Part shown: positions 20,848 to 29,334 of the stretch, piece by piece
How the letters are laid out: each line of letters begins with the position of its first letter
Numbering within the stretch: position 1 is the first letter of the stretch
Assembly (NCBI GenBank): GCA_902628965.1
Contig: CACOPB010000001.1
Span: forward strand, 124,001 to 188,000
Length of the DNA stretch: 64,000 nucleotides
Source: an uncultured Pelagibacteraceae bacterium
GTDB lineage: Bacteria; Pseudomonadota; Alphaproteobacteria; Pelagibacterales; Pelagibacteraceae
Direction of reading: 5' to 3'
Notes under the pieces: model-generated
The model's database searches: none
What the model saw: only the letters and a program-made list of their open reading frames with translations
Told to the model about the DNA's origin: nothing
Translations under genes and position numbers: made by a program

Positions 20848-21052
20848 ATAATGATGATAAGTTAATTTTTTTTGAGTATTTCTTCTTTGGTGCATTTTTA
20901 ATGACTGCTTGACCACAACGCATTACGCTTCTTTTTTTATCAAATGTCATCTTAGGCTCACCATATAATTTCCATCCATTCGACAATGCCTCTGTTACAC
21001 GATTACAAAATCGATCTGTATCATCATCAGTAATAAATCTGTATCCTTTCAT
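20846..21052 (-). CDS. DUF1737-family small protein
   Basis: 68 residues. The N-terminal part (MKGYRFITDDDTDRFCNRV, then LSNGWKLYGEPKMTFD) matches the DUF1737 family pattern of a short alpha/beta domain of unknown function; the tail is basic (KKKYSKK). It sits downstream of fabI on the same strand with a 30-nt gap and may be the last gene of the fabA-fabB-fabI transcript. Its stop falls in the T run of the pnp terminator. No function can be given. Confidence 0.75.
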   Translation of the reverse strand: MKGYRFITDDDTDRFCNRVTEALSNGWKLYGEPKMTFDKKRSVMRCGQAVIKNAPKKKYSKKINLSSL

Positions 21053-21082
21053 GTATCTTTAACTAAATTTAACTATATTTTA

Positions 21083-21865
21083 TTATATATTTTTAGGATC
21101 TGGCATTCCAACCTTGTTATACCCAGCATCTACATAGTGAATTTCACCTGTAACACCGTTTGCGAGATCGCTTAGCAGATATAATGCAGAGTTTCCAACA
21201 TCATGTATATCTACATTTCTTTTAAGCAATGAATGATCTTCATTCCATTTATATAAGAATTTTGCATCTCCAATAGCGGAAGCAGCTAATGTTTTAATTG
21301 GCCCTGCGCTTATCGCATTTACTCTTATGCCTCTACTACCTAGATCTCTTGCAAGATATTTAACACTAGACTCTAAAGCAGCCTTACAGACACCCATTAC
21401 ATTATAATTTGGAATAGCTTTGTTTGCTTCGTAGCTTAAAGTAATTAAACTTCCACCTTCTTTCATTACTTTTGAAGCTTCTTTAGCAACTTCCGTAAAT
21501 GAAAAACATGATATCAACATACTTTTTAAAAAGTTTTCTCTAGTTGTATCTAAATATTCACCAGATAGTTCTGATTTATCTGAAAAAGCTATTGCATGAA
21601 CTACAAAATCAATTTTACCCCACTTTGATTTAATATCTTCAAATAATTTTATTACATTCTCTTTTTTTTCAACATCACAGCTGAATGTCACTTTTGAATT
21701 TAATTTTTCAGCTAAAGGAACTACTCTTTTTTTAAGAGCATCACCTAAATACGTAAATGCTAGCTCCGCTCCAGACTCAGCAAGTTTTTGAGATATACCC
21801 CAGGCAATAGATCTTTCATTGGCAACGCCCATGATTAATCCTTTTTTACCTTTCATCAAACTCAT
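21083..21865 (-). CDS. fabI: Enoyl-[acyl-carrier-protein] reductase (NADH)
   Basis: Last reductive step of the fatty-acid elongation cycle. Short-chain dehydrogenase fold with a FabI-type N-terminus (GKKGLIMGVANERSIAWGIS), and the FabI catalytic pair as Tyr in LSYEANKAIPNYNVMGVCKAALE spaced six residues from Lys (Y-x6-K arrangement). INAISAGPIKTLAA follows. 260 residues, complete. It lies 2 nt after fabB and belongs to the fabA-fabB-fabI operon. Confidence 0.96.
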   Translation of the reverse strand: MSLMKGKKGLIMGVANERSIAWGISQKLAESGAELAFTYLGDALKKRVVPLAEKLNSKVTFSCDVEKKENVIKLFEDIKSKWGKIDFVVHAIAFSDKSELSGEYLDTTRENFLKSMLISCFSFTEVAKEASKVMKEGGSLITLSYEANKAIPNYNVMGVCKAALESSVKYLARDLGSRGIRVNAISAGPIKTLAASAIGDAKFLYKWNEDHSLLKRNVDIHDVGNSALYLLSDLANGVTGEIHYVDAGYNKVGMPDPKNI

Positions 21866-21867
21866 AA

Positions 21868-23079
21868 TTAAACCTTTTCGAAAATTAAAGCAGCATTTGT
21901 TCCACCAAAACCAAAACTATTCGACATTACGGTGTTTAAAGTTGTACCAGTTTCAGTTTTTGCAACTATTGGAAATTTTTTAGCATCATCATCCATATCT
22001 GTAATATTTGCTGATCCTGTTATGAAATTATTTTTCATCATTATTAAACAATAGATGGCTTCATGTACAGAAGCGGCTCCTAGGGGATGACCCGATAAAG
22101 ATTTTGTTGAACTTATTTTTGGAATGTCATCACCAAATGTTTCTTTAATAGCATTTAGTTCAGTTATATCTCCAACTGGAGTAGATGTTCCGTGAGTATT
22201 AATGTAGTCAATTTTATTTTTAGCAGTTGCCATTGCCATTTTCATACATCTAACAGCACCTTCACCTGATGGGGCTACCATATCATATCCGTCTGAAGTT
22301 GCTCCATAACCATTTAATTCTGCGTATATTTTAGCCCCTCGTGCTTTGGCATGTTCGTATTCTTCAAGTACTAGAACACCTGCCCCACCAGCAATTACAA
22401 ATCCATCTCTTGTTTTATCATAAGCTCTTGAAGCTGATACAGGTGTATCATTATATTTTGAAGACAATGCAGTCATTGCATCAAACATTGCTGTCATTGC
22501 CCAATGAATTTCTTCACTTCCTCCAGCAAAAACAACATCTTGTTTACCCATTTGAATTAATTCCATAGAATTTCCAATACAATGACCGCTTGTTGCACAA
22601 GCAGAACTCATTGTATAATTAGTCCCTTTAATTTTAAAAGGAACAGCAAGAGTTGCAGACGCTGTGCTTGCCATTGTTCTGGGAACAATAAAGGGCCCCA
22701 TAAGTTTTGGAGTCTTTGCCCTAGTCTTATCTGCTGCTAGAATTACGTTTTCTATAGAGGGTCCTCCTGAACCCATTACGATACCAGTTTTAAAGTTACT
22801 TACTTCACTTTCTTCTAATCCAGAATCTTCAATAGCTTCTTTCATAGCTATATAATTATAAGCTGAGCCTGAACCCATAAATCTAATTGTTTTTCTATCA
22901 ATATGATCCTCTAGTTTAATATTTGGTTTTCCATGAACATGGCTTTTTAAATTATGTTCTTTATATTCTTCTGCGAAAGAGATTCCCGACTTTGAATTTA
23001 ATAATGACTGATAAACCTCATTTTGATTGTTTCCTAAGCAAGAAACTATACCTAAACCTGTAATAACTACTCTTCTCAT
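21868..23079 (-). CDS. fabB: 3-oxoacyl-ACP synthase I (KAS I)
   Basis: Condensing enzyme needed for unsaturated fatty-acid synthesis with FabA. The catalytic Cys is in [14 protein letters not shown] (about residue 160), with His in [11 protein letters not shown] and [11 protein letters not shown], and the C-terminal [17 protein letters not shown]. 403 residues. FabB rather than FabF is chosen because of the direct pairing with fabA. Its ATG shares one base with the fabA stop. Confidence 0.95.
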   Translation of the reverse strand: MRRVVITGLGIVSCLGNNQNEVYQSLLNSKSGISFAEEYKEHNLKSHVHGKPNIKLEDHIDRKTIRFMGSGSAYNYIAMKEAIEDSGLEESEVSNFKTGIVMGSGGPSIENVILAADKTRAKTPKLMGPFIVPRTMASTASATLAVPFKIKGTNYTMSSACATSGHCIGNSMELIQMGKQDVVFAGGSEEIHWAMTAMFDAMTALSSKYNDTPVSASRAYDKTRDGFVIAGGAGVLVLEEYEHAKARGAKIYAELNGYGATSDGYDMVAPSGEGAVRCMKMAMATAKNKIDYINTHGTSTPVGDITELNAIKETFGDDIPKISSTKSLSGHPLGAASVHEAIYCLIMMKNNFITGSANITDMDDDAKKFPIVAKTETGTTLNTVMSNSFGFGGTNAALIFEKV

Positions 23080-23579
23080 TATTTAAATAACCCCACTTTT
23101 AAGCTATCTGCTGAATATATTTTTTTATTGTCTGCAAGAACTACACCATTTGCAAGTCCAACGGTTGTTCCTCCTGGAGACATAATTTTTTTCATATCTA
23201 TTTCATATCTTACGTTTTTTACAGTTTGTAAAACTTCACCTGTAAACTTTACTGTACCTACCCCTAAAGCTCTACCCTTTCCTGGATTCCCAAGCCATCC
23301 CAGAAAAAATCCTACTAGTTGCCACATGGCATCTAAACCTAAGCATCCTGGCATAACTGGATCTTTTTTAAAATGACAATCAAAAAACCACAAATTATCT
23401 TTAATATCCAATTCAGCTTTTAAAGAGCCTTTATTAAATGAACCATTATTTTCATTGATTTCTGTTATCCTGTCAAACATTAGCATCGGTGGAAGAGGTA
23501 ATTTTGCATTACCAGGTCCAAAAAGATCCCCATTTCCACAAGTTATTAGATCATCGTAAGAGTATGAGTTTTTTTTCAT
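23079..23579 (-). CDS. fabA: 3-hydroxydecanoyl-ACP dehydratase/isomerase
   Basis: Hot-dog-fold enzyme that makes the cis double bond in C10 acyl-[28 protein letters not shown] has the active-site His (about residue 69) and Asp of FabA. 166 residues, normal. GGAG in the leader precedes the ATG. It is divergent from irr with 72 nt between them, an arrangement seen in other alphaproteobacteria; the Irr-box-like site at 23632-23646 could affect both directions. Confidence 0.95.
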   Translation of the reverse strand: MKKNSYSYDDLITCGNGDLFGPGNAKLPLPPMLMFDRITEINENNGSFNKGSLKAELDIKDNLWFFDCHFKKDPVMPGCLGLDAMWQLVGFFLGWLGNPGKGRALGVGTVKFTGEVLQTVKNVRYEIDMKKIMSPGGTTVGLANGVVLADNKKIYSADSLKVGLFK

Positions 23580-23631
23580 AATTTGAGCTCCCTTAATACT
23601 TGATTTAAGGCAATTATAATATAGAAATAGT

Positions 23632-23646
23632 TTAGAATAATTATAA
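23632..23646. promoter_or_regulatory. Irr-box (ICE)-like operator upstream of irr / between irr and fabA
   Basis: TTAGAATAATTATAA fits an interrupted palindrome TTAGAAT-n-ATTnTAA and resembles the iron control element bound by Irr in alphaproteobacteria. The same pattern recurs at 24073, 24106 and, in weaker form, 24130 before katG. It ends 5 nt before the irr ATG, so it could give autorepression by blocking transcription or initiation. Inference from motif recurrence. Confidence 0.65.
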
Positions 23647-23651
23647 TTAAC

Positions 23652-24062
23652 ATGTCAATTTTAGACAAATATATCAAAAAATTAAGAGATTCTGGTCTAA
23701 GACCTACAAAACAGAGAATAAAAATATGCGAAGTTTTGTTTGAAACAGACAAAACATTTCATTTTACAGTCAACGATCTTACAAAAAAAGTACATTTACA
23801 AACGGATAATAAAATATCAGTTGCTACAGTTTATAATACTGTTCATGCTTTTGAAAAAAAAGGTTATTTAAAACAAATACCAATTAATTCGAGCCAAACA
23901 TACTTTGATACAAACACAACCGCCCATCATCATTTTTATGATGTAAAAGCTGAAAAGTTAATTGATCTTGACAATAAAGACATTGGACCAATCAATATCC
24001 AAAAATCAATTCCTGGAAAAAAAATAAAATCTGTTGAAGTTCTTGTAAAATTAGAAGATTAA
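23652..24062 (+). CDS. irr: Irr-type heme/iron-responsive Fur-family regulator
   Basis: 136 residues. Fur fold with helix-turn-helix [19 protein letters not shown] and the Irr-like metal/heme segment TTAHHHFYD (His triplet). The Fur CxxC is missing. Irr represses or activates iron and heme genes according to heme supply. The irr-fabA-fabB-fabI arrangement supports Irr over Fur, PerR or Zur, though a PerR-like role for the adjacent katG cannot be ruled out. The start [22 protein letters not shown] fits the family. Confidence 0.87.
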   Translation: MSILDKYIKKLRDSGLRPTKQRIKICEVLFETDKTFHFTVNDLTKKVHLQTDNKISVATVYNTVHAFEKKGYLKQIPINSSQTYFDTNTTAHHHFYDVKAEKLIDLDNKDIGPINIQKSIPGKKIKSVEVLVKLED

Positions 24063-24072
24063 CGAAGTTACA

Positions 24073-24087
24073 TTAAAATCATTCTAA
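24073..24087. promoter_or_regulatory. Irr-box-like operator, distal copy before katG
   Basis: TTAAAATCATTCTAA; its reverse complement TTAGAATGATTTTAA matches the site near irr. It lies about 6 nt upstream of the katG -35 element. Confidence 0.55.
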
Positions 24088-24092
24088 TCTAT

Positions 24093-24121
24093 TTGACATT
24101 ATTTTTTAGAATCATTATAAA
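24093..24121 (+). promoter_or_regulatory. katG promoter with overlapping Irr-box-like site
   Basis: TTGACA (24093-24098) and TATAAA (24116-24121) with a 17-nt spacer make one of the best sigma-70 promoters in the window. TTAGAATCATTATAA (24106-24120) lies across the spacer and the -10 element, so a bound regulator would block RNA polymerase. A third weaker copy, CTAGAATAATTATTT, is at 24130-24144 near the likely start site. Ribosome site AAGGAG is at 24147-24152. Confidence 0.75.
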
Positions 24122-24156
24122 CTAGAGGTCTAGAATAATTATTTAAAAGGAGAAAA

Positions 24157-26394
24157 ATGAGTACCGAAAACTATAAGTCTAAATCTTTTAAGTCAAATGA
24201 ACTAAGTAAGTGTCCATTTACTGGAGCGGGTACTCCAGCTAAATTTACAGCAGGAAGAGGTCAAACAGTTAGAGATTTCTGGCCAAATAGTTTGAATTTA
24301 AAAATACTTAGTCAGCATTCAAATTTAACAAATCCTATGGATAATAGTTTTATGTACTCAAGAGAATTTAAAAAACTCAATTATAAGGCACTTAAGAAAG
24401 ATTTAAAAAAATTAATGACTGACTCCCAAGATTGGTGGCCTGCAGATTATGGCCATTATGGTCCTTTATTTATTAGATTAGCTTGGCACGCAGCTGGTAC
24501 TTATCGAACTGGAGATGGTAGAGGTGGAGCTGGTACTGGAAATCAAAGGTTTGCACCTCTAAACTCATGGCCAGATAATGTTAATTTAGATAAAGCCAGA
24601 CTTCTTTTATGGCCAATCAAAAAAAAATATGGAAAAAAAATTTCTTGGGCAGACTTGTTCATTTTAGTGGGAAATGTAGCTTTAGATTCAATGGGCTTTA
24701 AAACATTTGGGTTCGGAGCTGGTAGAGTAGATATTTGGGAACCTGAAGATGATATTTATTGGGGATCTGAAAAAGAAATGCTTGCTGTAGAGAGATATAG
24801 TGGAAAAAGAGACTTAGAACAGCCTTTAGGAGCATCGCATATGGGATTAATATATGTAAATCCCCAAGGTCCTGATGCTAATCCAGATCCAAAACTTGCA
24901 GCACATGACATAAGAGAAACTTTTGGGAGAATGGCTATGAACGATTATGAAACTGCAGCATTAGTTGCTGGTGGACATACTTTCGGTAAATCGCATGGTG
25001 CAGCTTCTGAGGATTTTAAAGGTCCTGATCCTGAAGCCTCAAGAATTCAAGATCAATCAACTGGATGGAATAGCGGTTATAAATCAGGGAAAGGTGTTGA
25101 TACTATTAGTAGTGGTATTGAAGGTGCTTGGACTCAAAACCCGACTAAATGGGATATGGGGTATTTAGATTGTTTATATGGACATGATTGGGAGCTTACA
25201 AAAAGTCCAGCTGGTGCTCATCAATGGACACCTAAGAAAAATGGGCAAAAAATTAAAATGGTCCCAGATGCACATAAGAAAAACGTGTTTCATCCTCCAA
25301 TGATGCAAACAACTGACATTTCAATGAAAGTAGACCCAAGTTATGGACCTATAACAAAACATTTTCACGAAAATCCAAAAGAATTTCATGATGCTTTTGC
25401 AAGAGCATGGTTTAAGCTGACACATAGAGATATGGGTCCAAGAGCATGTTATTTAGGAAGTGATGTACCTAAAGAAGAATTAATCTGGCAAGATCCAATT
25501 GACAAACCAAAATATAAATTAAAATCAAAAGACATAAAAGATTTAAAAAATAAAATTGCAAAATCCAAGATATCTGTCTCAGATTTAGTTTCTACAGCAT
25601 GGGCTTCAGCATCAACTTTTAGAGGATCAGATAAAAGAGGTGGAGCCAATGGTGCAAGAATAATGTTAGAGCCTCAAAAAAATTGGAAAGTGAATAATCC
25701 AAAAAAATTATCAAAGATCCTTAAAAAACTAAGTAATATTAAAAAAAGTTTTGATACGATAAAAAAGAGTGTATCTATGGCTGATTTAATTGTTTTAGCT
25801 GGTAACTTTGGTATTGAGACAGCCGCAGAAAAAGCAGGCCATAAAGTTGATGTTCCATTTTCGCCAGGGAGAGGAGATGCAAGACAGGATCAGACGGACA
25901 TAAATTCATTTAATTTATTGGAGCCACAAGCCGACGGTTTTAGAAATTATTTGAACAGTGGTGCCTCAATAGTATCTGCAGAAGAAAAGTTGATAGATAA
26001 AGCTCAATTAATGGGACTTACTGCTCCAGAAATGACTGTCCTCGTAGGTGGAATGCGTGTGTTAGGTACTAACTATGATAATTCAAACCATGGTGTTTTT
26101 ACAAATAAACCAGGCGTTCTTACAAATGATTATTTTGTCAACTTACTGGATATGAATACTACTTGGAAAGAAGAAGACAAAACTGAACAAACTTTTGTAG
26201 GTAAAAATAGAAAAACTCAAAAAAATAAATGGAAAGCAACAAGAGTTGATCTTATTTTTGGTTCAAATTCTCAACTTAGAGCTTTGGCAGAGGTTTATGC
26301 CTGTGAGGATTCAAGCTCTAAATTTGTTAGGGATTTTATTTCCGCATGGGTCAAAGTTATGAATTCAGATAGATTTGATTTAAAGTTAAATTAA
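24157..26394 (+). CDS. katG: Catalase-peroxidase
   Basis: Heme enzyme destroying hydrogen peroxide. Both duplicated peroxidase domains are present in 745 residues. The distal heme side is [11 protein letters not shown] (Arg107, Trp110, His111) and the proximal His is in [12 protein letters not shown] (about 274). Tyr of MGLIYVNP (about 233), with Trp110 and a downstream Met, would form the Met-Tyr-Trp adduct needed for catalase activity. The C-terminal domain, lacking heme ligands, starts near 430. No signal peptide is visible. It has its own strong promoter with Irr-box-like sites, which fits control of a heme-demanding enzyme by iron/heme status. Confidence 0.98.
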   Translation: MSTENYKSKSFKSNELSKCPFTGAGTPAKFTAGRGQTVRDFWPNSLNLKILSQHSNLTNPMDNSFMYSREFKKLNYKALKKDLKKLMTDSQDWWPADYGHYGPLFIRLAWHAAGTYRTGDGRGGAGTGNQRFAPLNSWPDNVNLDKARLLLWPIKKKYGKKISWADLFILVGNVALDSMGFKTFGFGAGRVDIWEPEDDIYWGSEKEMLAVERYSGKRDLEQPLGASHMGLIYVNPQGPDANPDPKLAAHDIRETFGRMAMNDYETAALVAGGHTFGKSHGAASEDFKGPDPEASRIQDQSTGWNSGYKSGKGVDTISSGIEGAWTQNPTKWDMGYLDCLYGHDWELTKSPAGAHQWTPKKNGQKIKMVPDAHKKNVFHPPMMQTTDISMKVDPSYGPITKHFHENPKEFHDAFARAWFKLTHRDMGPRACYLGSDVPKEELIWQDPIDKPKYKLKSKDIKDLKNKIAKSKISVSDLVSTAWASASTFRGSDKRGGANGARIMLEPQKNWKVNNPKKLSKILKKLSNIKKSFDTIKKSVSMADLIVLAGNFGIETAAEKAGHKVDVPFSPGRGDARQDQTDINSFNLLEPQADGFRNYLNSGASIVSAEEKLIDKAQLMGLTAPEMTVLVGGMRVLGTNYDNSNHGVFTNKPGVLTNDYFVNLLDMNTTWKEEDKTEQTFVGKNRKTQKNKWKATRVDLIFGSNSQLRALAEVYACEDSSSKFVRDFISAWVKVMNSDRFDLKLN

Positions 26395-26419
26395 TATTTT
26401 TACAGGAAAGATATCAATA

Positions 26420-27016
26420 ATGACAACAGTTAGTTTTGAGGATTTTTATAAAGTTCCAAATTTAAAATTTGATATTTCTAGGTTGAGAATAGATTTAGAA
26501 AAGATATTAAAACAAAAGAAATTTAATTCACCCGGTGTAACACATTTTGGCGCAATACCTGTTAATCAAATTCCTAATGATGAAAGTTCTATTAATGGTA
26601 ATAATATAAGAGGAAAATATTGGACTATTGCCGACGATACTGGAAAAGAAGTAGCTAGAGACATTGATATTGATGAGAGTAAATATACCCAGTTGGTTCC
26701 TGAATTTGAAAAAACATACTTTAAAGAGGTTTTTGAGGTATTAAATTCTAGGTTTAAGCTTGGAAGAATAAGGCTTTTGTTGAAGGAACCAAGGTCAACC
26801 CTTAGCTGGCACAAGGATCCTGAATGTAGATTGCATGTGCCAATTATAACTAACAAAGGTTGTTCTATGGTAATAGAAAATGTAGCCAAACATTTACCTG
26901 CAGATGGTAATGTTTGGATAACAAATAACACAAAATATCATAATTTTTTTAATGGTGGTGAGCAAGCAAGAATACATCTCGTAGCCTGTGTACTAGAGAG
27001 CCCTTTTAAACAATAA
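26420..27016 (+). CDS. Aspartyl/asparaginyl beta-hydroxylase-like 2-oxoglutarate/Fe(II) oxygenase
   Basis: 198 residues with a double-stranded beta-helix pattern: STLSWHKDPECRLHVPIITNKG has the His-x-Asp iron pair (HKD) and a second His, and a distal His-Arg region is in GGEQARIHLVACV. This resembles the AspH/proline-hydroxylase-like cupin superfamily. The substrate is unknown. It follows katG by 25 nt and probably shares its transcript, tying an Fe(II) enzyme to the iron/peroxide region. Its stop shares one base with the next ATG. Confidence 0.72.
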   Translation: MTTVSFEDFYKVPNLKFDISRLRIDLEKILKQKKFNSPGVTHFGAIPVNQIPNDESSINGNNIRGKYWTIADDTGKEVARDIDIDESKYTQLVPEFEKTYFKEVFEVLNSRFKLGRIRLLLKEPRSTLSWHKDPECRLHVPIITNKGCSMVIENVAKHLPADGNVWITNNTKYHNFFNGGEQARIHLVACVLESPFKQ

Positions 27017-27255
27017 TGGAAATTACTAACGGTATATTTAAAGCAGCAGGAAATATTTATCAAAATAATAAAGGTTCGTTATTAAGAACAATTATTTATA
27101 CAATCGGTCATTTTTTAATTGCAATTACAGTTTTAATGTTAGTTGCAGATGTATCTTTTATGATTGCATTAACAGATGCAATAGTTGAACCAATTGCAAA
27201 CTCTATATGGTACTTTATTTTAGATAAGTGGTGGGCGAGTAAATCAAAAAAATAA
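27016..27255 (+). CDS. DUF2061-family small membrane protein
   Basis: 79 residues with two likely membrane segments (about 25-45 and 50-70) and the DUF2061 pattern LLRTIIYTIGHFLIAITV followed by a conserved PIANSIWYFILDKWW. Function unknown. The ATG is coupled to the stop of the oxygenase gene (TAATG overlap), so it is the last member of a katG-oxygenase-DUF2061 unit. No classic terminator follows; the 27304-27352 inverted repeat is the first structured sequence downstream. Confidence 0.8.
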   Translation: MEITNGIFKAAGNIYQNNKGSLLRTIIYTIGHFLIAITVLMLVADVSFMIALTDAIVEPIANSIWYFILDKWWASKSKK

Positions 27256-27303
27256 ATTTTTGATAAATTTATTATTTCAGAAATTAAATTACTATTAATG
27301 AAA

Positions 27304-27322
27304 GAGAATAATAATCATTCGC
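27304..27322. promoter_or_regulatory. Fur-box-like operator 1
   Basis: GAGAATAATAATCATTCGC agrees at about 15 of 19 positions with the classic Fur box GATAATGATAATCATTATC. It is the left arm of an inverted pair with 27334-27352. The two arms could also fold as a 19-bp stem with two mismatches and an 11-nt loop. Confidence 0.6.
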
Positions 27323-27333
27323 AAAAAAAATGA

Positions 27334-27352
27334 GCGAATGATAATCATTCTC
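27334..27352. promoter_or_regulatory. Fur-box-like operator 2
   Basis: GCGAATGATAATCATTCTC agrees at about 16 of 19 positions with the Fur box and contains its exact 13-nt core AATGATAATCATT. It lies about 45 nt upstream of the start of the Cys-rich gene and 28 nt before a TATAAT (27380-27385), so it covers the upstream part of the likely promoter. Confidence 0.65.
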
Positions 27353-27397
27353 ATTGATAAAGATTGAATTAATTTTGATTATAATTAAATTTTAAAT

Positions 27398-27580
27398 ATG
27401 CAGACAGAAAATTATAATTGCAAAAAATGTGGGTTAACAATTTCATCAACATGTTCAAAATGTGATAAAATTGTTGATGTACAAATCCTTGATGATGGAT
27501 GTATAGTTCAAAAAACAAAATGTTTAGACTGTGCTAATACTCCAGTAATAAAGGATGTTTGTGAACAAAAAAATATTTAG
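27398..27580 (+). CDS. Cys-rich microprotein (possible metal-binding), unknown function
   Basis: 60 residues with CKKC at about 8-11, CSKC at about 19-22, a lone Cys in DDGCIVQ, and CLDC at about 46-49, plus one more Cys near the end. This spacing suggests a zinc-ribbon or iron-binding fold. No signal peptide or membrane segment. It is monocistronic: Fur-box-like sites and TATAAT (27380-27385, ending 12 nt before ATG) upstream, a terminator downstream. No clear Shine-Dalgarno, so it may be translated from a very short leader. I do not recognise the family; the operators suggest a role in iron or metal limitation. Confidence 0.7.
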   Translation: MQTENYNCKKCGLTISSTCSKCDKIVDVQILDDGCIVQKTKCLDCANTPVIKDVCEQKNI

Positions 27581-27601
27581 TATTTATTAAATTATTTCAC
27601 G

Positions 27602-27659
27602 GATTGGTTAATTTAATAAATTAAGACTAATAGGTTGTTGATTACTAACCAATCTTTTT
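27602..27659 (+). terminator. Probable terminator of the Cys-rich gene
   Basis: GATTGGTTA (27602-27610) pairs perfectly with TAACCAATC (27646-27654), followed by five T. The loop is long (35 nt) but can hold a smaller GGTT/AACC stem. The rest of the 122-nt gap to the convergent SH3 gene shows nothing else. Confidence 0.6.
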
Positions 27660-27702
27660 AATCCTATAAAGAAGACATATCATCTTCAGCCACTGATTTT
27701 AT

Positions 27703-28158
27703 TTATTTTAGCCCCCAGATACCCTCTTTTTTTATCCATCCCTTTAATTTTTCTGATGAAACTCTACACCAGTTCTGCTCGCACTTTTCTACTATTAGTA
27801 ATCTTCCTTTTTTAATTTGAGCAATTGGCTTAGCAAAAGATATAGGTTTCTTAAATAAAACTTTATCTTTTGTGGCTATTACTGAATTACCTTTTTTTAA
27901 CTGTGAAATATGAATCCATCCACTATTATTTTTTAAATCTATAATTCGCCTGAAATTTTCTTTTTTATCAATTTGTTTTAATGGAAGATTAATTTTTTTA
28001 TAAACGTATTTAATATCAGATTCAAAACTTGGTCCATAGCGAACATTTACTTTATTTTTTTTAAGAGAAACGAATATTTCTCCTGCATTACTTGAGGTAA
28101 TAAAGAATATTAAAAGAGAGAATATAAAAATATTATTTATTAAGTTTTTTATTTTCAC
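27703..28158 (-). CDS. Exported bacterial SH3-like domain protein
   Basis: 151 residues with a clear signal peptide (KIKNLINNIFIFSLLIFFITSSNA, cleavage likely after Ala25). Then comes an SH3b-like segment KNKVNVRYGPSFESDIKYVY with GWIHISQLKKG, and a second repeat ending CRVSSEKLKGWIKKEGIWGL. Two Cys near the end (EKCEQNWCRV) could form a disulfide. Such proteins are thought to bind cell-wall peptides. Its ATG overlaps the upstream E1-like gene by 26 nt; it is the last gene of the ubiE-ubiB-coaBC-dut operon. Confidence 0.85.
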   Translation of the reverse strand: MKIKNLINNIFIFSLLIFFITSSNAGEIFVSLKKNKVNVRYGPSFESDIKYVYKKINLPLKQIDKKENFRRIIDLKNNSGWIHISQLKKGNSVIATKDKVLFKKPISFAKPIAQIKKGRLLIVEKCEQNWCRVSSEKLKGWIKKEGIWGLK

Positions 28159-28900
28159 TTTTTTTTGTTTTATTTAATTTAACTTTTCTAAAGCTTAAAT
28201 TTAATAAATCTATAATAAGAATAAATCCATTTAAATTTTGACCAACTTTTAATATTTTTTTTAATACTTCATTAGCTAGCATTGTCCCAATTGTTCCTGC
28301 TACTGGTCCCAATACTCCTTCATATTCACAATTTAATATTTCATCAGTAATAACGTCCTCCTGATAAAAATCTCGTAAAGAAGGAGTATTTCTATCAATA
28401 AAATCAAAAGTAAAAATATGACCATCAAATTTACTAATTGCTCCAGTCACAAGATATTTTTTATATTTTAAACTTAAATCATTTATTAAAAATTTACTCT
28501 CAAAATTGTCAGTACCATCAATAATTAAGTCATAATTTTTTATTATTTTTTCAAATTTTACTCTATCCATTTTAAAGTTATAAAGATTTATTTTTGTTTT
28601 TGGGTTTATTCTATTTAGTTTTTTTTTGGCAATTATAACTTTTGAGTAATTTAAATCTTTTTCATCATATAAACTCTGTCTATGAATATTTGATAGGCTA
28701 ACGATATCATGATCAACAATTCCTAGCTTCCCAATGCCAGATCGGGTTAAAAAATCAGCTGCTGGACATCCTAGACCACCCATTCCAATTATTAAAACCT
28801 TTGAATCTAGAATTTTTTTTTGTCCTAATGGACCTATATTTTTTAAAATTATTTGTCTAGAATATTTATCTATTTCTTTTTTGCTTAAATTTTTGCTCAT
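28133..28900 (-). CDS. E1-like adenylyltransferase (MoeB/ThiF/HesA family)
   Basis: 255 residues. ATP-binding loop VLIIGMGGLGCPAADFL (about 31-47), DHDIVSLSNIHRQSLY with the conserved Asp and Arg, and DGTDNFESKFLINDLSLK. The family adenylates the C-terminal Gly-Gly of a ubiquitin-like sulfur carrier (MoaD or ThiS). There is no rhodanese domain. The zinc CxxC pairs of MoeB are not evident; one Cys in LNCEYEGVLGPVAG is at the usual catalytic-loop position. No carrier gene is nearby, so MoeB versus ThiF cannot be decided. It overlaps dut by 4 nt. Confidence 0.87.
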   Translation of the reverse strand: MSKNLSKKEIDKYSRQIILKNIGPLGQKKILDSKVLIIGMGGLGCPAADFLTRSGIGKLGIVDHDIVSLSNIHRQSLYDEKDLNYSKVIIAKKKLNRINPKTKINLYNFKMDRVKFEKIIKNYDLIIDGTDNFESKFLINDLSLKYKKYLVTGAISKFDGHIFTFDFIDRNTPSLRDFYQEDVITDEILNCEYEGVLGPVAGTIGTMLANEVLKKILKVGQNLNGFILIIDLLNLSFRKVKLNKTKKSENKKLNK

Positions 28901-29334
28901 TTTCCAGTAGAGCCAAAACCACCCACTCCTCTAACTGTCTCTGGGAGATCATCAGCTTCCTCAAGATCCATTTTAATTACAGGAGTTAAAATCATTTGTG
29001 CTATTCTATCTTTATTATTTATTAAAAAATTATCTTTTCCGTGATTAAAAAGGATTACTTTTATTTCTCCCCTGTAATCACTATCAATAGTTCCAGGTGT
29101 ATTTAAAACACTAATGCTGTTTTTTGCAGCTAAACCAGATCTTGGTCTTATTTGGATTTCGAAATCACTAGAAAATGCTACTGAAAGACCTGTTGGAACT
29201 AAACATGAAGAGTTTGGTTTAAGATTGATGGGCTCATTTAATAATGCCATTAAATCCATGCCAGATGCACCTGTTGTTTTGTAAGCAGGTAATTCAACCG
29301 CAGGGTCTAACTTTTTTATAAGAACTTTTGCCAT
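28897..29334 (-). CDS. dut: dUTP diphosphatase
   Basis: Trimeric dUTPase that lowers dUTP and supplies dUMP. Motifs: GASGMDL (1), RPRSGLAAK (2), NTPGTIDSDYRGEI (3, with catalytic Asp), RIAQMIL (4) and GGFGSTGK (5). 145 residues, complete. The start codon shares one base with the coaBC stop, the usual coaBC-dut order in proteobacteria. Confidence 0.97.
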   Translation of the reverse strand: MAKVLIKKLDPAVELPAYKTTGASGMDLMALLNEPINLKPNSSCLVPTGLSVAFSSDFEIQIRPRSGLAAKNSISVLNTPGTIDSDYRGEIKVILFNHGKDNFLINNKDRIAQMILTPVIKMDLEEADDLPETVRGVGGFGSTGK

